Assembly: GCF_021502655.1 (NCBI RefSeq) | Contig: NZ_JAKFFT010000007.1 | Span: forward strand, 62,001-126,000 | Reading direction: 5' to 3' | From: Dyadobacter sp. CY347 | Lineage (GTDB): Bacteria; Bacteroidota; Bacteroidia; Cytophagales; Spirosomataceae | DNA: 64,000 nt | Part shown: positions 26,688 through 36,132 of the stretch, piece by piece | Layout of the letters: every line of letters starts with the position of its first letter | Position numbering within the stretch: position 1 is the first letter of the stretch | Notes under the pieces: model-generated | The model's input: only the letters and a program-made list of their open reading frames with translations | The model's database searches: none | What the model was told of the DNA's origin: nothing | Program-made: the position numbers and the translations under genes

Positions 26688-28301
26688 TTACCAGCCGGTG
26701 TTTTGTTTCAGGTTAGGATTTTTCTCGATCTCGCGCTGCGGAATAGGCATGAAATACATTTTGTCCTGAAAAACATAAGGCACACCGTCCACCGGTTTGG
26801 CTTTGTAAGTGTAGGTTCCGTTTGCGTTTTTAGTAATGTACATGGCATTGAACTGCTTGCCATTCAGCACTTGGGAAGCTATTTTCCAGCGTCGTAAATC
26901 CCAATAGCGCTTGCCTTCAAAACTTAATTCTATAAAGCGTTCGTGACGGATTTTTTCACGCATTTGAACCTTGGAAAGTCCGGTCGGAAGCTGGTAAGGA
27001 ACCAATCCGGCACGCTGACGAATGGCTTCAATGGCTGCATAAACGGATGCATCAGGCGTTGTCAATGCTTCGTTTTTTGCCTCGGCATAATTCAAAAGCA
27101 CTTCGGCATAACGCAGCTCGATCCAGTTTTGGTCGCTGCCGGAGCTACCGTAATAGTCCTTATTGCTTTCGTTCATGCCTTTTCGGATCAAATAACCTGT
27201 AATGGTCGCATAAGGCAGGTTAATGCCATCAATGGGCGCACCTTCATACATATAAATGGTTGCGCCGAAAAATGTGGCACCATTGTAAAGCACTGTCGCG
27301 TCGAACCTGGGATCGCGGTTTTTGTAAGGATTAGCAGGGTCATAACCTGAACCCGTTTCATTGATCGCTTTCCCGTTTTTCATTTCAAATGCATCCACAA
27401 ATTCCTGCACAGGACTGCGCTCAACCGCATCCTGCTTGGATTGCGAATCGGGTTGGCCCCACGAATCCCAGCCATGCTCACGGAACGGCTTCTGATATTG
27501 CACACTGAAAATCTCTTCCTCATTATTCTTATCGAGCATAATGTTGCGGAAATTGCCATGCAGCTTGTAAATGCCCGCATCCATCACTTCTTTGTTGATC
27601 AATGCCGCTTTTTGCCAGCGTGCAACATCACCTGCCGGATTGAATAAAGCACTTGCATAATAAGTCAGCACACGCCCCAAAAATGCCTTTGCAGAATGCC
27701 TGTTGGCTTTTCCCACATCCACGGCACGCGTTCCGTGCGTTTCGGGCAAAAGTGGAATGGCTTCTTCGAGTTCTTTAATGACAAAGTCAAAGCTTTCGTC
27801 CGTCGTTTGCCTGGCTACAAAAAGGTCATCGTCAAGTCCTTGTGGCTCAGTAATGATGGGCACGCCGCCGTAGCGTTTGATCATATTGAAATAGAGCATT
27901 GCACGCAGGAATTTTACCTGTCCTTTGAAATTTGTTTTTTGCTCTTCGTCCACATCGGCGGCATCTATCTTGCTCAGGAACATGTTGGTCTTTCTTACCG
28001 GCCCATAAGCCCAATATTCCATTGGATTATTATCCGGAAACCATTGACCCTGAACAACATTCCGCGGTCCGCCGCCCCAGTAACTGCGCGATTCGTCGGT
28101 AATGTTATCATACAAGCTGTGATCGAACCCTGGCACATCCAGATACATATTGTTTACAAAAAGCTGAATCAGCGCAGGATCTGCGAAGATATTTTCCTCG
28201 GGAATGGAGTCGGTGGCCTGGCGTTCGAGGAAGTCTTCGTTGCAGGCGGTGGTCATAAGGATCATTACAACCAGCAGTGTTTTGGCAAATATTTTTGTCA
28301 T
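26688..28301 (-). CDS. SusD/RagB family nutrient-binding lipoprotein, second pair
   Basis: 537 residues from the ATG at 28299-28301 (MTKIFAKTLLVVMILMTTAC, lipobox TTAC, then NEDF); an ATG at 28313 would add four residues. Typical SusD features: DPALIQLFVNNMYLDVPG, VKFLRAMLYFNMIKRYGGVP, and a C-terminal RHERFIELSFEGKRYWDLRR ... FMPIPQREIEKNPNLKQN. It partners with the SusC at 28321, whose stop lies 19 bp upstream. It is followed after 33 bp by the four-part fusion protein, so capture, import and periplasmic processing are probably one operon. Confidence 0.95.
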   Translation of the reverse strand: MTKIFAKTLLVVMILMTTACNEDFLERQATDSIPEENIFADPALIQLFVNNMYLDVPGFDHSLYDNITDESRSYWGGGPRNVVQGQWFPDNNPMEYWAYGPVRKTNMFLSKIDAADVDEEQKTNFKGQVKFLRAMLYFNMIKRYGGVPIITEPQGLDDDLFVARQTTDESFDFVIKELEEAIPLLPETHGTRAVDVGKANRHSAKAFLGRVLTYYASALFNPAGDVARWQKAALINKEVMDAGIYKLHGNFRNIMLDKNNEEEIFSVQYQKPFREHGWDSWGQPDSQSKQDAVERSPVQEFVDAFEMKNGKAINETGSGYDPANPYKNRDPRFDATVLYNGATFFGATIYMYEGAPIDGINLPYATITGYLIRKGMNESNKDYYGSSGSDQNWIELRYAEVLLNYAEAKNEALTTPDASVYAAIEAIRQRAGLVPYQLPTGLSKVQMREKIRHERFIELSFEGKRYWDLRRWKIASQVLNGKQFNAMYITKNANGTYTYKAKPVDGVPYVFQDKMYFMPIPQREIEKNPNLKQNTGW

Positions 28302-28320
28302 GACAGTAAACATTAACTGA

Positions 28321-31300
28321 TTAAAAAGTAAGGTTCAGGCCGAGGTTCAGCGTGCGCTGCTGCGGATAGTAAGTGCCCGTAGTGTTCTCAATCTCAGGGT
28401 CAAACATTTTCATCTTGGACCAAACAAAAAGATTGGCTCCCGAGAAATAAACCCGCACATTGCGCACACCAATTTTCTTGATCAGCTCAGAAGGCAATGT
28501 GTATCCAAAGTCTATGGACCTTAACCGGACATAGCTGGCATTCCTGAGATATAGGCTGGAAGTGAGCGAGTTATTTGGGTTAGGGCCTTCCCACGGTCTC
28601 GGATACAATGCATTTGGATTTTCAGGCGACCAGTGATCCAGCAAATCCACATATGTATTCCGCGATCCGCCCTGGAAAAAGTCCCTTGCAGCGCCATATA
28701 GCACTTGCCGAACACGTCCCGCTGCCTGGAATAGCACATTCAGATCAAAACCCTTGAGTGAACCTCCGAATGATAAACCGCCGATCACTTTTGGAACATT
28801 ATTGTCCATGGAGATGATGGTCAGGTCATTAGCGTCCACTTTTCCATCGCCGTTAATGTCTGCATATTTCACGTCACCTGCTTTTTGTCCTCCGTTAAAT
28901 TGGGGTAAATAAGTAGCCACTTCCTCGTCTGTCTGGAAAAAGCCCTCCGCTTTATAACCGGTAATAAAACCCAGCGGACGGCCGGTTTGCAGCAGATAAT
29001 CCGGCGTGTTAGCAGGTTCGTCGAGGGTGATCACTTTGCTTTGCGAGAAGCTTCCGTTGAGTTTGATAAAGTATTTCAAAGCCTGGAAACTATTCTGATG
29101 GCTCAGCATGAATTCAATCCCTTTGTTATCCACTTTGGCATAATTTTCTGCGGGCAACTGTGCGCCCAATGTGCCCGGAATGGAGCGGATACGTGTGCGC
29201 AGGATGTTGGAAGTTCTTTTGTAGAAAAGGTCAATTTCAAACTGCAATTTTCCTTTCCATAACGAACCTTCCAGCCCTACATCCGAAACCGACGCCGTTT
29301 CCCAGGTCACATCCGGATTGGGCAAAATGCCCGGTGCAATGGTGGAAAGGCCTTCTGTGCCTGATACAATGGTTCCCGACGGATTGTAAACCTGAGAATA
29401 CTGGAATGTTGGATTCCGCAATAGATAGCCCGTGTACACATTGCGATCGTTACCTACCACACCATAGGAAGCGCGCAGTTTTAAGTTATCCAGGAATGAA
29501 AGGGCCGCGCTGTTTTTAAGAAAAGGTTCTTCAATAATCCGCCATCCTGCTGACACAGCCGGGAAAAAACCGTATTTCTTGGAAGCCGGAAAAGCCACGG
29601 AACCGTCCCTTCTGAATGATGCTTCAAACAAATAACGCTGCTGAAAACTGTAATTCACCCGCGCAATAGCACCTCGGCGACCGTCTGTGAACGATCCGCC
29701 ATTGGCATCTTTCTGACTTTCGCCGCCGTAGAAAAATTCATCCAGTCCCTGCGCAGGGAAATTAGTGCGGAAACCGTAAAAGTTGTTTCCTTTCGCATCG
29801 AGCTGTTCGAAAAGGAGTAAGCCGCCAAATTCATGTGCGCCGAAGGTGCGCGAATAGTTTAGCGAAGCATTCAATGTGGTCGTATTGTACTCGCTGAATG
29901 ATTGCGTCAATGCTGTTTTGCCATTCCAGCCGCCGTAGGGATAAATTTCCAGCGTGTTACCGTCCGCATCCTGGCGGTTCATGAAGATGGGCACATTATA
30001 ATGCTTGTTATTGGCATATTCCCGCCCGAAAGAAGCGCGTCCCAAAACCGATAAGCCTTTAATGAATGGTAATTCATGCTTCACTGTCAATGTGGCTTGC
30101 AGAATGTTGTTCCGCATGCGGTTATAGCCGGTTTTGATCTCTTCAACAGGATGTTGCTCGCGGGTGTAAAAAATGGTTCCGTCGGGATTGTAAGCCTTAT
30201 CCAGCGGATAGGCGGCTACAATGTCGTCGAAAATGGATTCGGGGGCGTAGGCACTTTGGTTGGTGTTTCTGGCGCTGGCGTCAATGTCTGCGGATATGGT
30301 CAGGTTTTTATTGATTTTCGCATCCACATTGGTCCGGATGGAATAGCGCTGGAAGTTAATGCGGTCGTACATTCCATCCTGATCCAGATAACCCAGCGAA
30401 AGAAAATAGCGGATTGCATCCGAGCCGCCGCTAACGCTCAGGTTTTGTTGGGTTTGAAAAGATTGTTTTTTCAAAGTGTTGCCATACCAGTCATATTCCG
30501 GCAGCACACCCGTGCGAATGTCTTCCAATTGCTGATCTGAATATTGAATGGGTTTGCCGAGATTTTGCACAGCCTTATTTTTCGTAATTGCATATTCATA
30601 GGCACTCAGCACTTTTGGATATTGCGTCGGCTGCTGAAATCCTGCGAAACCGTTGTAATTGAATGTTGGCTTACCAGTCGCGCCGCGTTTTGTAGTAACC
30701 AAAATAACACCATTGGCCGCTCTTGAACCGTAAACCGCTGTTGCCGAAGCGTCTTTTAATATAGAAATGCTTTCCACTTCATTGGGGTCGATCTGGTCGA
30801 AAGTTCGGATAATGCCGTCCACGACGATCAATGCACTGTTATCGCCGAATGTGCTGGCGCCGCGGATGGAGATGGACGATCCTGCACCAGGCTTTCCGTT
30901 CCCATTCACCGCGATCAGGCCGGGAAGCCGTCCTACGAGCGAGTTTGTAATGTTGGTGGCTGGTGTTTTCAAAAGTTCTTCACCTTCCACGGAAGCCACC
31001 GAACCGGTCAGGTTGACCTTTTTCTGCGTTCCATAACCTACCACGACCACTTCCTGCAATGCTTTCAAATCATCTTTCATAACAATGTCCATCGTGCTCT
31101 GGCTGCCCACCGGAATTTCCTGGCTCAGGTAACCCACAAAAGAGAAAATGATCGTGTGCTCTCCATCGGGAATGCTCACATCGAAATTTCCATCCGTATC
31201 GCTCAGTGAGCCGCGCTGCGTTCCTTTTACCACAATGCTCACACCGGGCAATGGTGCGCCTTTTTCATCTTTTACAGAACCTTTAATGTTCCTGTCCACC

Positions 31301-31707
31301 GGTTTTTGTTCTTCCGCCGACTGAGGGTTTAATGGTTTCAGATCAGAAATAATGCTGAGCACCAGCTGGTCGCCCGAGACTTCATAACCAATGTTCAGCG
31401 GCTTGAAAAGTGACTCGAGAACCACATTAAGCGGTTCATTACGAACATGTAGCGTTACTTTATTCTCAACAGGGATCACCTGCGGGCTATACATGAACCG
31501 CACGGACGTCTGACGGCTGATCTGCCGGAGCGCGACGCTTATTTTCTGATCATCCAGATCCAGTGAAATCCGACGGTTCAGTAACTCCTGCGCCCGGCTG
31601 TCATGGGCCAGGACCAACGACGTGCATAGGGCAGACAGGATCAGCTGATATATTGAAATGCGCATGATTTTGAGTAAAATCCTGATCGGTTTCGTACTAA
31701 TTTTCAT
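28321..31707 (-). CDS. SusC/RagA family transporter with STN signalling domain
   Basis: About 1128 residues from the ATG at 31705-31707, the most plausible start before the signal peptide (an ATG at 31746 adds 13 polar residues). An STN domain (ISLDLDDQKISVALRQISRQ ... VTLHVRNEPLNVVLESLF) precedes a carboxypeptidase-regulatory-like domain (GSVKDEKGAPLPGVSIVVKG), the plug (NITNSLVGRLPGLI, ILKDASATAVYGSRAANGVI) and the barrel ending in LNLGLNLTF. STN domains contact FecR-type anti-sigma factors, and a FecR/ECF pair lies just upstream, so ligand binding should induce the operon. Substrate unknown. Confidence 0.95.
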   Translation of the reverse strand: MKISTKPIRILLKIMRISIYQLILSALCTSLVLAHDSRAQELLNRRISLDLDDQKISVALRQISRQTSVRFMYSPQVIPVENKVTLHVRNEPLNVVLESLFKPLNIGYEVSGDQLVLSIISDLKPLNPQSAEEQKPVDRNIKGSVKDEKGAPLPGVSIVVKGTQRGSLSDTDGNFDVSIPDGEHTIIFSFVGYLSQEIPVGSQSTMDIVMKDDLKALQEVVVVGYGTQKKVNLTGSVASVEGEELLKTPATNITNSLVGRLPGLIAVNGNGKPGAGSSISIRGASTFGDNSALIVVDGIIRTFDQIDPNEVESISILKDASATAVYGSRAANGVILVTTKRGATGKPTFNYNGFAGFQQPTQYPKVLSAYEYAITKNKAVQNLGKPIQYSDQQLEDIRTGVLPEYDWYGNTLKKQSFQTQQNLSVSGGSDAIRYFLSLGYLDQDGMYDRINFQRYSIRTNVDAKINKNLTISADIDASARNTNQSAYAPESIFDDIVAAYPLDKAYNPDGTIFYTREQHPVEEIKTGYNRMRNNILQATLTVKHELPFIKGLSVLGRASFGREYANNKHYNVPIFMNRQDADGNTLEIYPYGGWNGKTALTQSFSEYNTTTLNASLNYSRTFGAHEFGGLLLFEQLDAKGNNFYGFRTNFPAQGLDEFFYGGESQKDANGGSFTDGRRGAIARVNYSFQQRYLFEASFRRDGSVAFPASKKYGFFPAVSAGWRIIEEPFLKNSAALSFLDNLKLRASYGVVGNDRNVYTGYLLRNPTFQYSQVYNPSGTIVSGTEGLSTIAPGILPNPDVTWETASVSDVGLEGSLWKGKLQFEIDLFYKRTSNILRTRIRSIPGTLGAQLPAENYAKVDNKGIEFMLSHQNSFQALKYFIKLNGSFSQSKVITLDEPANTPDYLLQTGRPLGFITGYKAEGFFQTDEEVATYLPQFNGGQKAGDVKYADINGDGKVDANDLTIISMDNNVPKVIGGLSFGGSLKGFDLNVLFQAAGRVRQVLYGAARDFFQGGSRNTYVDLLDHWSPENPNALYPRPWEGPNPNNSLTSSLYLRNASYVRLRSIDFGYTLPSELIKKIGVRNVRVYFSGANLFVWSKMKMFDPEIENTTGTYYPQQRTLNLGLNLTF

Positions 31708-31805
31708 AGATTTGTATGTATGCTTTTTTGGAAAAATGAGATACAAAACTCCCCTGTTCCGGTTTTAGCGAACCGGATTATTAGTGAGGAATTAAGATGG
31801 GGGAA

Positions 31806-31850
31806 AAGACAAGCCGGGGATGTTACAGCATCGTCGGCTTGTTTGTTTTT
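31806..31850. terminator. Hairpin between fecR and susC
   Basis: Arms ACAAGCCG and CGGCTTGT with an inner GATG/CATC pair, loop TTACAG and T-rich flank on the plus-strand side. On the minus strand it lies 68 bp past the fecR stop and would end or reduce read-through into susC. Confidence 0.55.
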
Positions 31851-31917
31851 ACATCAGGGCGGATGGCAGGACTGACTCATAAATGTATATTTTAAGGCTT
31901 AGGAAAGTATTTTAATG

Positions 31918-33054
31918 TTATCTACACGAACTTCCGTGGATCACTATCTGCCCGTCGATCACTTCATAGCGTGCTTGAATGGCCTTGCAGATCATGCTAA
32001 GTTTTTCAAATAGTGGCTCCTGGCCGAGTTCTGCTGTGAGCTCGCAACCGGCCATTAAATCGGCGTCGTAAATGATCTGGACTTCGTATCGTTTTTGGAG
32101 TGATTCAAAGACTTTTGCAACAGGCGCATCTTCAAAAACCAGGTTTTGGCTTGTAATGTCTGCAGGGCCTACCTGTACAGGATTTTCAATGAGCGATCGC
32201 TTCATTTTCTGGTCATCGCGATGGTAAACGACCTGCTGGTTGGGTAACAAAACGAGCTCGTTCTTCTCTGGTTCCTGCGTTTTATTTTGCGGCGCATTGG
32301 CAGCAACGGTTACTCGTCCCGTTTTGACCACGACGCGCACATCTTTATCCCCATCAAATGCTTTTACTGTGAAACTGGTGCCCAAAACCGTGGTAACCAC
32401 ATCGCTGGTGTAGACTTTAAATGGACTTTCCGGATTTTTGGTCACATTAAAAAACGCCTCACCATTCAGCAAAACTTCACGCTCATGCTGCACAAATGTG
32501 GCCGGATAACTGAGCTTGCTTTCAGGCGAAAGTCTCACAGAGCTGCCATCGGGCAATGTAATGTATTTTGTAGTTGCTTTATTATTAGTTGCTTCAATCC
32601 AATTCTCATTTTTTTCATCTTTTAATGATTTCTGGCTGATCTCCGACTGACCTGTTTTGAGGTTAGAATTTGTATAAAAATAAAACAGGACAACGAAGCA
32701 GGTTAAGACGCCTAATGTCAGAGAAAAGCGGGGCATCCAGTTTTTTGCAAACCAGTTCTGTTCAGATCGATTATCCAAAGATTCGGCATATTCCAATTCT
32801 TCCGTAGCCGATTTCCTCGCGGCCGACAAGCGTTGCAATTCATGTTGGAGCTCGTCTTCGCTGAGATAATTTTGTGCGTGATGAATTTCTGAGATCAGGT
32901 CTTTTGCAGCTGTTACAATGCCTGCACGATCGGGGTTATTGCGGATCCAGTTTTCCCAGAAAGCATTGTCGGCAGGCTTTTGATGAAGCACCCAACTGCA
33001 AAACGCCTCGTCGGCAAGGAAATCTTTAATGTCGTATCGTGCGTAATCCTGCAT
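31918..33054 (-). CDS. FecR-family anti-sigma factor
   Basis: 378 residues. The cytoplasmic N-terminal part (about 1-105) binds the ECF sigma factor. A single membrane helix (FSLTLGVLTCFVVLFYFYT, about 112-130) follows, then a periplasmic FecR domain (YITLPDGSSVRLSPESKLSY, GEAFFNVTKNPESPFKV) and a C-terminal DUF4974-type domain (LVFEDAPVAKVFESLQKRYE) related to STN. It relays ligand occupancy of the SusC at 28321 to the sigma factor. It follows the sigma gene by 60 bp on the same strand. Confidence 0.93.
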   Translation of the reverse strand: MQDYARYDIKDFLADEAFCSWVLHQKPADNAFWENWIRNNPDRAGIVTAAKDLISEIHHAQNYLSEDELQHELQRLSAARKSATEELEYAESLDNRSEQNWFAKNWMPRFSLTLGVLTCFVVLFYFYTNSNLKTGQSEISQKSLKDEKNENWIEATNNKATTKYITLPDGSSVRLSPESKLSYPATFVQHEREVLLNGEAFFNVTKNPESPFKVYTSDVVTTVLGTSFTVKAFDGDKDVRVVVKTGRVTVAANAPQNKTQEPEKNELVLLPNQQVVYHRDDQKMKRSLIENPVQVGPADITSQNLVFEDAPVAKVFESLQKRYEVQIIYDADLMAGCELTAELGQEPLFEKLSMICKAIQARYEVIDGQIVIHGSSCR

Positions 33055-33114
33055 TTTCCGTTTTTATGGACTGTATACATTGAAATAGTACAGTCCTGGA
33101 AACGGATACCCTTT

Positions 33115-33747
33115 TTATGATAAAAATTTTAGAAAAAATGATAAAATAATTTGAGGGATGACATTGGAGAAAGAAGGAAGGTCGGTTTTGAGCTGGGCTA
33201 TGGCTCTGTAAATGAAGTTGGAAACGGTTTGCCGTTCGATCTCCATCACTTTGGCAATCTCGTCATTAGACAAACCTTCGTAAAATTTGAGGAAAATGAC
33301 TTCCTGTTGGCGCTTAGGAAGCCGGTTGATCGCATTGCGGATCTCACGCTCTTTTTGCGACATAGATTCGGAGCTGATCAGCATGGTTTCCACCGTGAGA
33401 TTATCCGTGAAACCTTCGCAGCTGGCGGCGATGTCGGCAGAATCATCAAGTCGCGTATTCACTTTCAATTTCCGCAAAAGGTTGTTTCGCAAAGCGCAAA
33501 TGAGGTAAACGGTGACGTAGGAAGTGTCGGTAAGTCTGGTCCTGCGATACCATAATTCCAAAAACAAGTCCTGAATACAGTCTTTGATCAGCTCTGTGTC
33601 TTTGGTGAATTTTGTAGCGTAATTAAACAGCAGCCGGTAGCGGCGCTTGGCGAGTTCGTCAAAAGCCTGCTCATCATTTTGGCGAAAACGGTTCCACAGC
33701 TCGCCCAAATGCGGCTCATCCTCGGGAACAGGTGCAGGCTTCCTCAT
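33115..33747 (-). CDS. ECF RNA polymerase sigma factor, FecI/RpoE type
   Basis: 210 residues. Region 2 (about 25-95) contains DELAKRRYRLLFNYATKFTK and DCIQDLFLELWYRR; region 4 (about 140-195) contains LPKRQQEVIFLKFYEGLSND and the helix-turn-helix ERQTVSNFIYRAIAQLK. Together with the FecR gene downstream it forms the trans-envelope switch for the SusC/D pair. Its target promoter should lie upstream of susC at 31708-31900, but the recognition sequence is not known. Confidence 0.93.
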   Translation of the reverse strand: MRKPAPVPEDEPHLGELWNRFRQNDEQAFDELAKRRYRLLFNYATKFTKDTELIKDCIQDLFLELWYRRTRLTDTSYVTVYLICALRNNLLRKLKVNTRLDDSADIAASCEGFTDNLTVETMLISSESMSQKEREIRNAINRLPKRQQEVIFLKFYEGLSNDEIAKVMEIERQTVSNFIYRAIAQLKTDLPSFSNVIPQIILSFFLKFLS

Positions 33748-33869
33748 TTGAGCGCTGTTGAAAATATGATATTTTTACTTTCAATATTCTCATTATTAGC
33801 GCAAATTGCTATCCTGTACCATCCTGCTTTTTGATTGACAGAAGATCCAATCGGAAGTAATTATTTACA

Positions 33870-34451
33870 TTAACTGCCAAAAACACGTAAGTCGGTGATC
33901 TCACCCCGGTGCGTTTCCAGAAATTCACAAAAAGCCTTGATCTGGCTCATCTGAGCAGAAAAATCCATGGAATGGTCGTACTCTTCCTGGTACACATCTT
34001 TGAAATCTGTGATCACATATTTTAAGCTTCGGATTCCTTTGCCGCGTAATGCGGGGAGATAAAAATTTTGGTGGCTTACTGCATAACATCCTGGCTGATA
34101 ATTGCTTGTGGTCTTAATGTCGACAGCAACCATTTTCCCGAGCACATCCACGTAGCCATAGAGGAGCACATCCTCGATTTGATATTCACAATAAACCTGC
34201 GTTTTGAGCATCGGGCGAGGGAGCAACGCACGCACACGGGAAAGGATCTCCGGGTCAAATTCTTCCTCATCAATGCCTTTGATCACCGCTTCCTCGAAGG
34301 AAACGCCTTTCCGCTGTGCCTCCGTTTGCGGGACTGGCAGGCGGTTAACGCTGTTGAGAAGCTCAGTTTCGTTGATATAACCCTTTTCAAACCGGTCAAA
34401 ACGATTGAGGAGGGTGGGATAAAGCTTGTATTTTACGGTGTTTGAGAACAT
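33870..34451 (-). CDS. Stand-alone RecB-like PD-(D/E)XK protein
   Basis: 193 residues, no signal peptide. The segment LLYGYVDVLGKMVAVDIKTT near 98-117 has the G-Y-V-D ... D-I-K-T pattern of RecB-family PD-(D/E)XK nucleases, followed by a Q-x-x-x-Y-like motif (SHQNFYLPALRGKG). An upstream E in SFEEAVIKG could complete the site. There is no helicase or Cas gene beside it. It lies 14 bp before the outer-membrane protein gene to the right on the same strand. A DNA repair role is a guess from the fold. Confidence 0.65.
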   Translation of the reverse strand: MFSNTVKYKLYPTLLNRFDRFEKGYINETELLNSVNRLPVPQTEAQRKGVSFEEAVIKGIDEEEFDPEILSRVRALLPRPMLKTQVYCEYQIEDVLLYGYVDVLGKMVAVDIKTTSNYQPGCYAVSHQNFYLPALRGKGIRSLKYVITDFKDVYQEEYDHSMDFSAQMSQIKAFCEFLETHRGEITDLRVFGS

Positions 34452-34465
34452 GTTTAGAAGTCCTG

Positions 34466-35248
34466 CTAATGTTTTAAATGGAAACGATAGGCCAATGTTA
34501 CGGCAATAAAACTAAATTTATCATTGGGCGTGTCACTGTATGATTCACTTTCTTCGGGATTGATCAGCCGCTTGCCCGAAGTCGCGTCCAGCTTGTCTGT
34601 TCTCACAAAATAGAAGCGATAATCAAGGCCGAGCTTCCAATGTTTCAACAATTTGTAATCCAGAGAAGTGCCTAACGGCAGAAGCCCTTCGCGTGTCTTT
34701 TGAATGTTCGCCAAACTTTTCGGCCTTCCCCAACGCAAGAAATGCGGGTTTCGCGCGCTCAGCTTACTGTTTGTAAATCTTAGCAACTGATTGTGATCCA
34801 AGTCATAAGCATTGGCATTGAAATGAATAATTCCTAAGCCACCATAAATGCTGAAACTTGCACTGCCCGGCTCGAAATCCTTAAATTGTTCGGTCAGGTT
34901 CCATTTTACCGTGAGCTCAACATTGTTATAAGCATTCACAAACCAGGAATTGAAAAATGCGGTTTTCTGGCCGCCAAGCTTTCCTGAATGGTAGTCCAGA
35001 TGCAGGGAAACATTTTTATTGAAAGCCCGCCCGATACTCACACCCGAAACGCCACGCATATCCTGCTCATTCAGTTCTCCAAAAAATTGCGTTAAACCGG
35101 TCTTTACGCTTAGTGTAAAAGGCTGATAATCATTCCGGTCATAACTTTTTTTCTGGCTGATGCCATTCGATGAGGCTGTGCGATGCTTTTGTGCATTTGC
35201 CGCGAAAGTTGCGAGGATCAGGAGTGTTCCAAGTAAATATTGATGCAT
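34466..35248 (-). CDS. Outer-membrane beta-barrel protein
   Basis: About 260 residues from the ATG at 35246-35248, the start of a clear signal peptide (MHQYLLGTLLILATFAANAQ); an upstream ATG at 35332 would add 28 polar residues. The mature part is rich in alternating polar/aromatic strands (LSVKTGLTQFFGELNEQDMR, FSIYGGLGIIHFNANAYDL, WKLGLDYRFYFVRTDKLD) and ends with KFSFIAVTLAYRFHLKH, as in small porin-like barrels. No substrate can be given. It shares its strand with the RecB-like gene. Confidence 0.75.
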   Translation of the reverse strand: MHQYLLGTLLILATFAANAQKHRTASSNGISQKKSYDRNDYQPFTLSVKTGLTQFFGELNEQDMRGVSGVSIGRAFNKNVSLHLDYHSGKLGGQKTAFFNSWFVNAYNNVELTVKWNLTEQFKDFEPGSASFSIYGGLGIIHFNANAYDLDHNQLLRFTNSKLSARNPHFLRWGRPKSLANIQKTREGLLPLGTSLDYKLLKHWKLGLDYRFYFVRTDKLDATSGKRLINPEESESYSDTPNDKFSFIAVTLAYRFHLKH

Positions 35249-35372
35249 GATTGACAACCGGTTAGCTGTTGGTCCTAAGAAGATTCTCCGTTTAGACGCA
35301 GGTTTCCGGTTTTGGTCATCACCCCATTTCAATTACATCATCCGCGTAATCAGAATAACAACATTTATCTGT

Positions 35373-35380
35373 TAGTTTTG
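35373..35380 (+). promoter_or_regulatory. Probable -7 element of ubiE
   Basis: TAGTTTTG fits TAnnTTTG exactly and lies 29 bp before the ATG at 35410. No good TTG is seen at the usual distance upstream, so confidence is limited. Confidence 0.4.
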
Positions 35381-35409
35381 TTTAATTGTTGTATTAACAA
35401 TAAAGCAAA

Positions 35410-36132
35410 ATGAGTGTAGTTCCATATAAAGATAAAGAAGGCAGCAAAAGAGAGCAGGTCGCGGAAATGTTTGATAATATTTCACCAAAATACGACCTGC
35501 TGAACCATCTTTTGAGCGCAGGCGTGGACATTTACTGGCGCAAAAGGGCCATTAAGCTCCTGAAAAAACAGTCACCAAAAGTGATCCTCGACATTGCCAC
35601 GGGCACGGGCGATTTTGCCATAGAAGCGCTTGCATTGAAGCCTGAGAAGATTATCGGCGTTGACATTTCGGAAGGAATGCTGGCTGTGGGGCGCGAAAAA
35701 ATTGCAAAACTGGGCAAGCAGGACATTATTACGCTGCAAAGCGGTGATTCTGAAAACTTGTCTTTTGAAAGCAATTATTTTGACGCCATCATCGTTTCGT
35801 TTGGAGTACGCAATTTCCAGAATTTGCTGACCGGGCTGAGCGAGATGAACCGCGTGATGAAGCCAAACGGGACTTGTGTCGTGGTAGAATTTTCCAAGCC
35901 GCGCAGCTTCCCTTTCAAGCAGTTTTATAATTTTTATTTCAAATATATATTGCCATTGATAGGAAGAAGCGTTTCCAAAGACAGTTCGGCGTATACTTAC
36001 CTGCCCGAGTCTGTTCAGGCGTTTCCGGATGGAGAAGCATTCCTTGAAATCTATAAAAAAGCAGGTTTTATCAATACCAAATGCATTACACTTACCTTCG
36101 GGATTTGTTCGATTTACATAGGGCAAAAATAA
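35410..36132 (+). CDS. ubiE: Demethylmenaquinone methyltransferase (UbiE/MenG)
   Basis: 240 residues. It C-methylates demethylmenaquinone using SAM, the last step of menaquinone synthesis, at the cytoplasmic membrane. The N-terminal VAEMFDNISPKYDLLNHLLS, SAM motif I VILDIATGTGDFAI near 59-72, and the family signature VMKPNGTCVVVEFSKP are all present, with the typical YLPESVQAFPDGEAF and C-terminal LTFGICSIYIGQK. Length is usual. It overlaps the porT-like gene by 52 bp, so both are probably on one transcript. Confidence 0.96.
   Translation: MSVVPYKDKEGSKREQVAEMFDNISPKYDLLNHLLSAGVDIYWRKRAIKLLKKQSPKVILDIATGTGDFAIEALALKPEKIIGVDISEGMLAVGREKIAKLGKQDIITLQSGDSENLSFESNYFDAIIVSFGVRNFQNLLTGLSEMNRVMKPNGTCVVVEFSKPRSFPFKQFYNFYFKYILPLIGRSVSKDSSAYTYLPESVQAFPDGEAFLEIYKKAGFINTKCITLTFGICSIYIGQK

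Noticed and set aside
27696..28316. 206-residue open frame opposite the second SusD
   Set aside because: Antisense shadow of a convincing lipoprotein gene.
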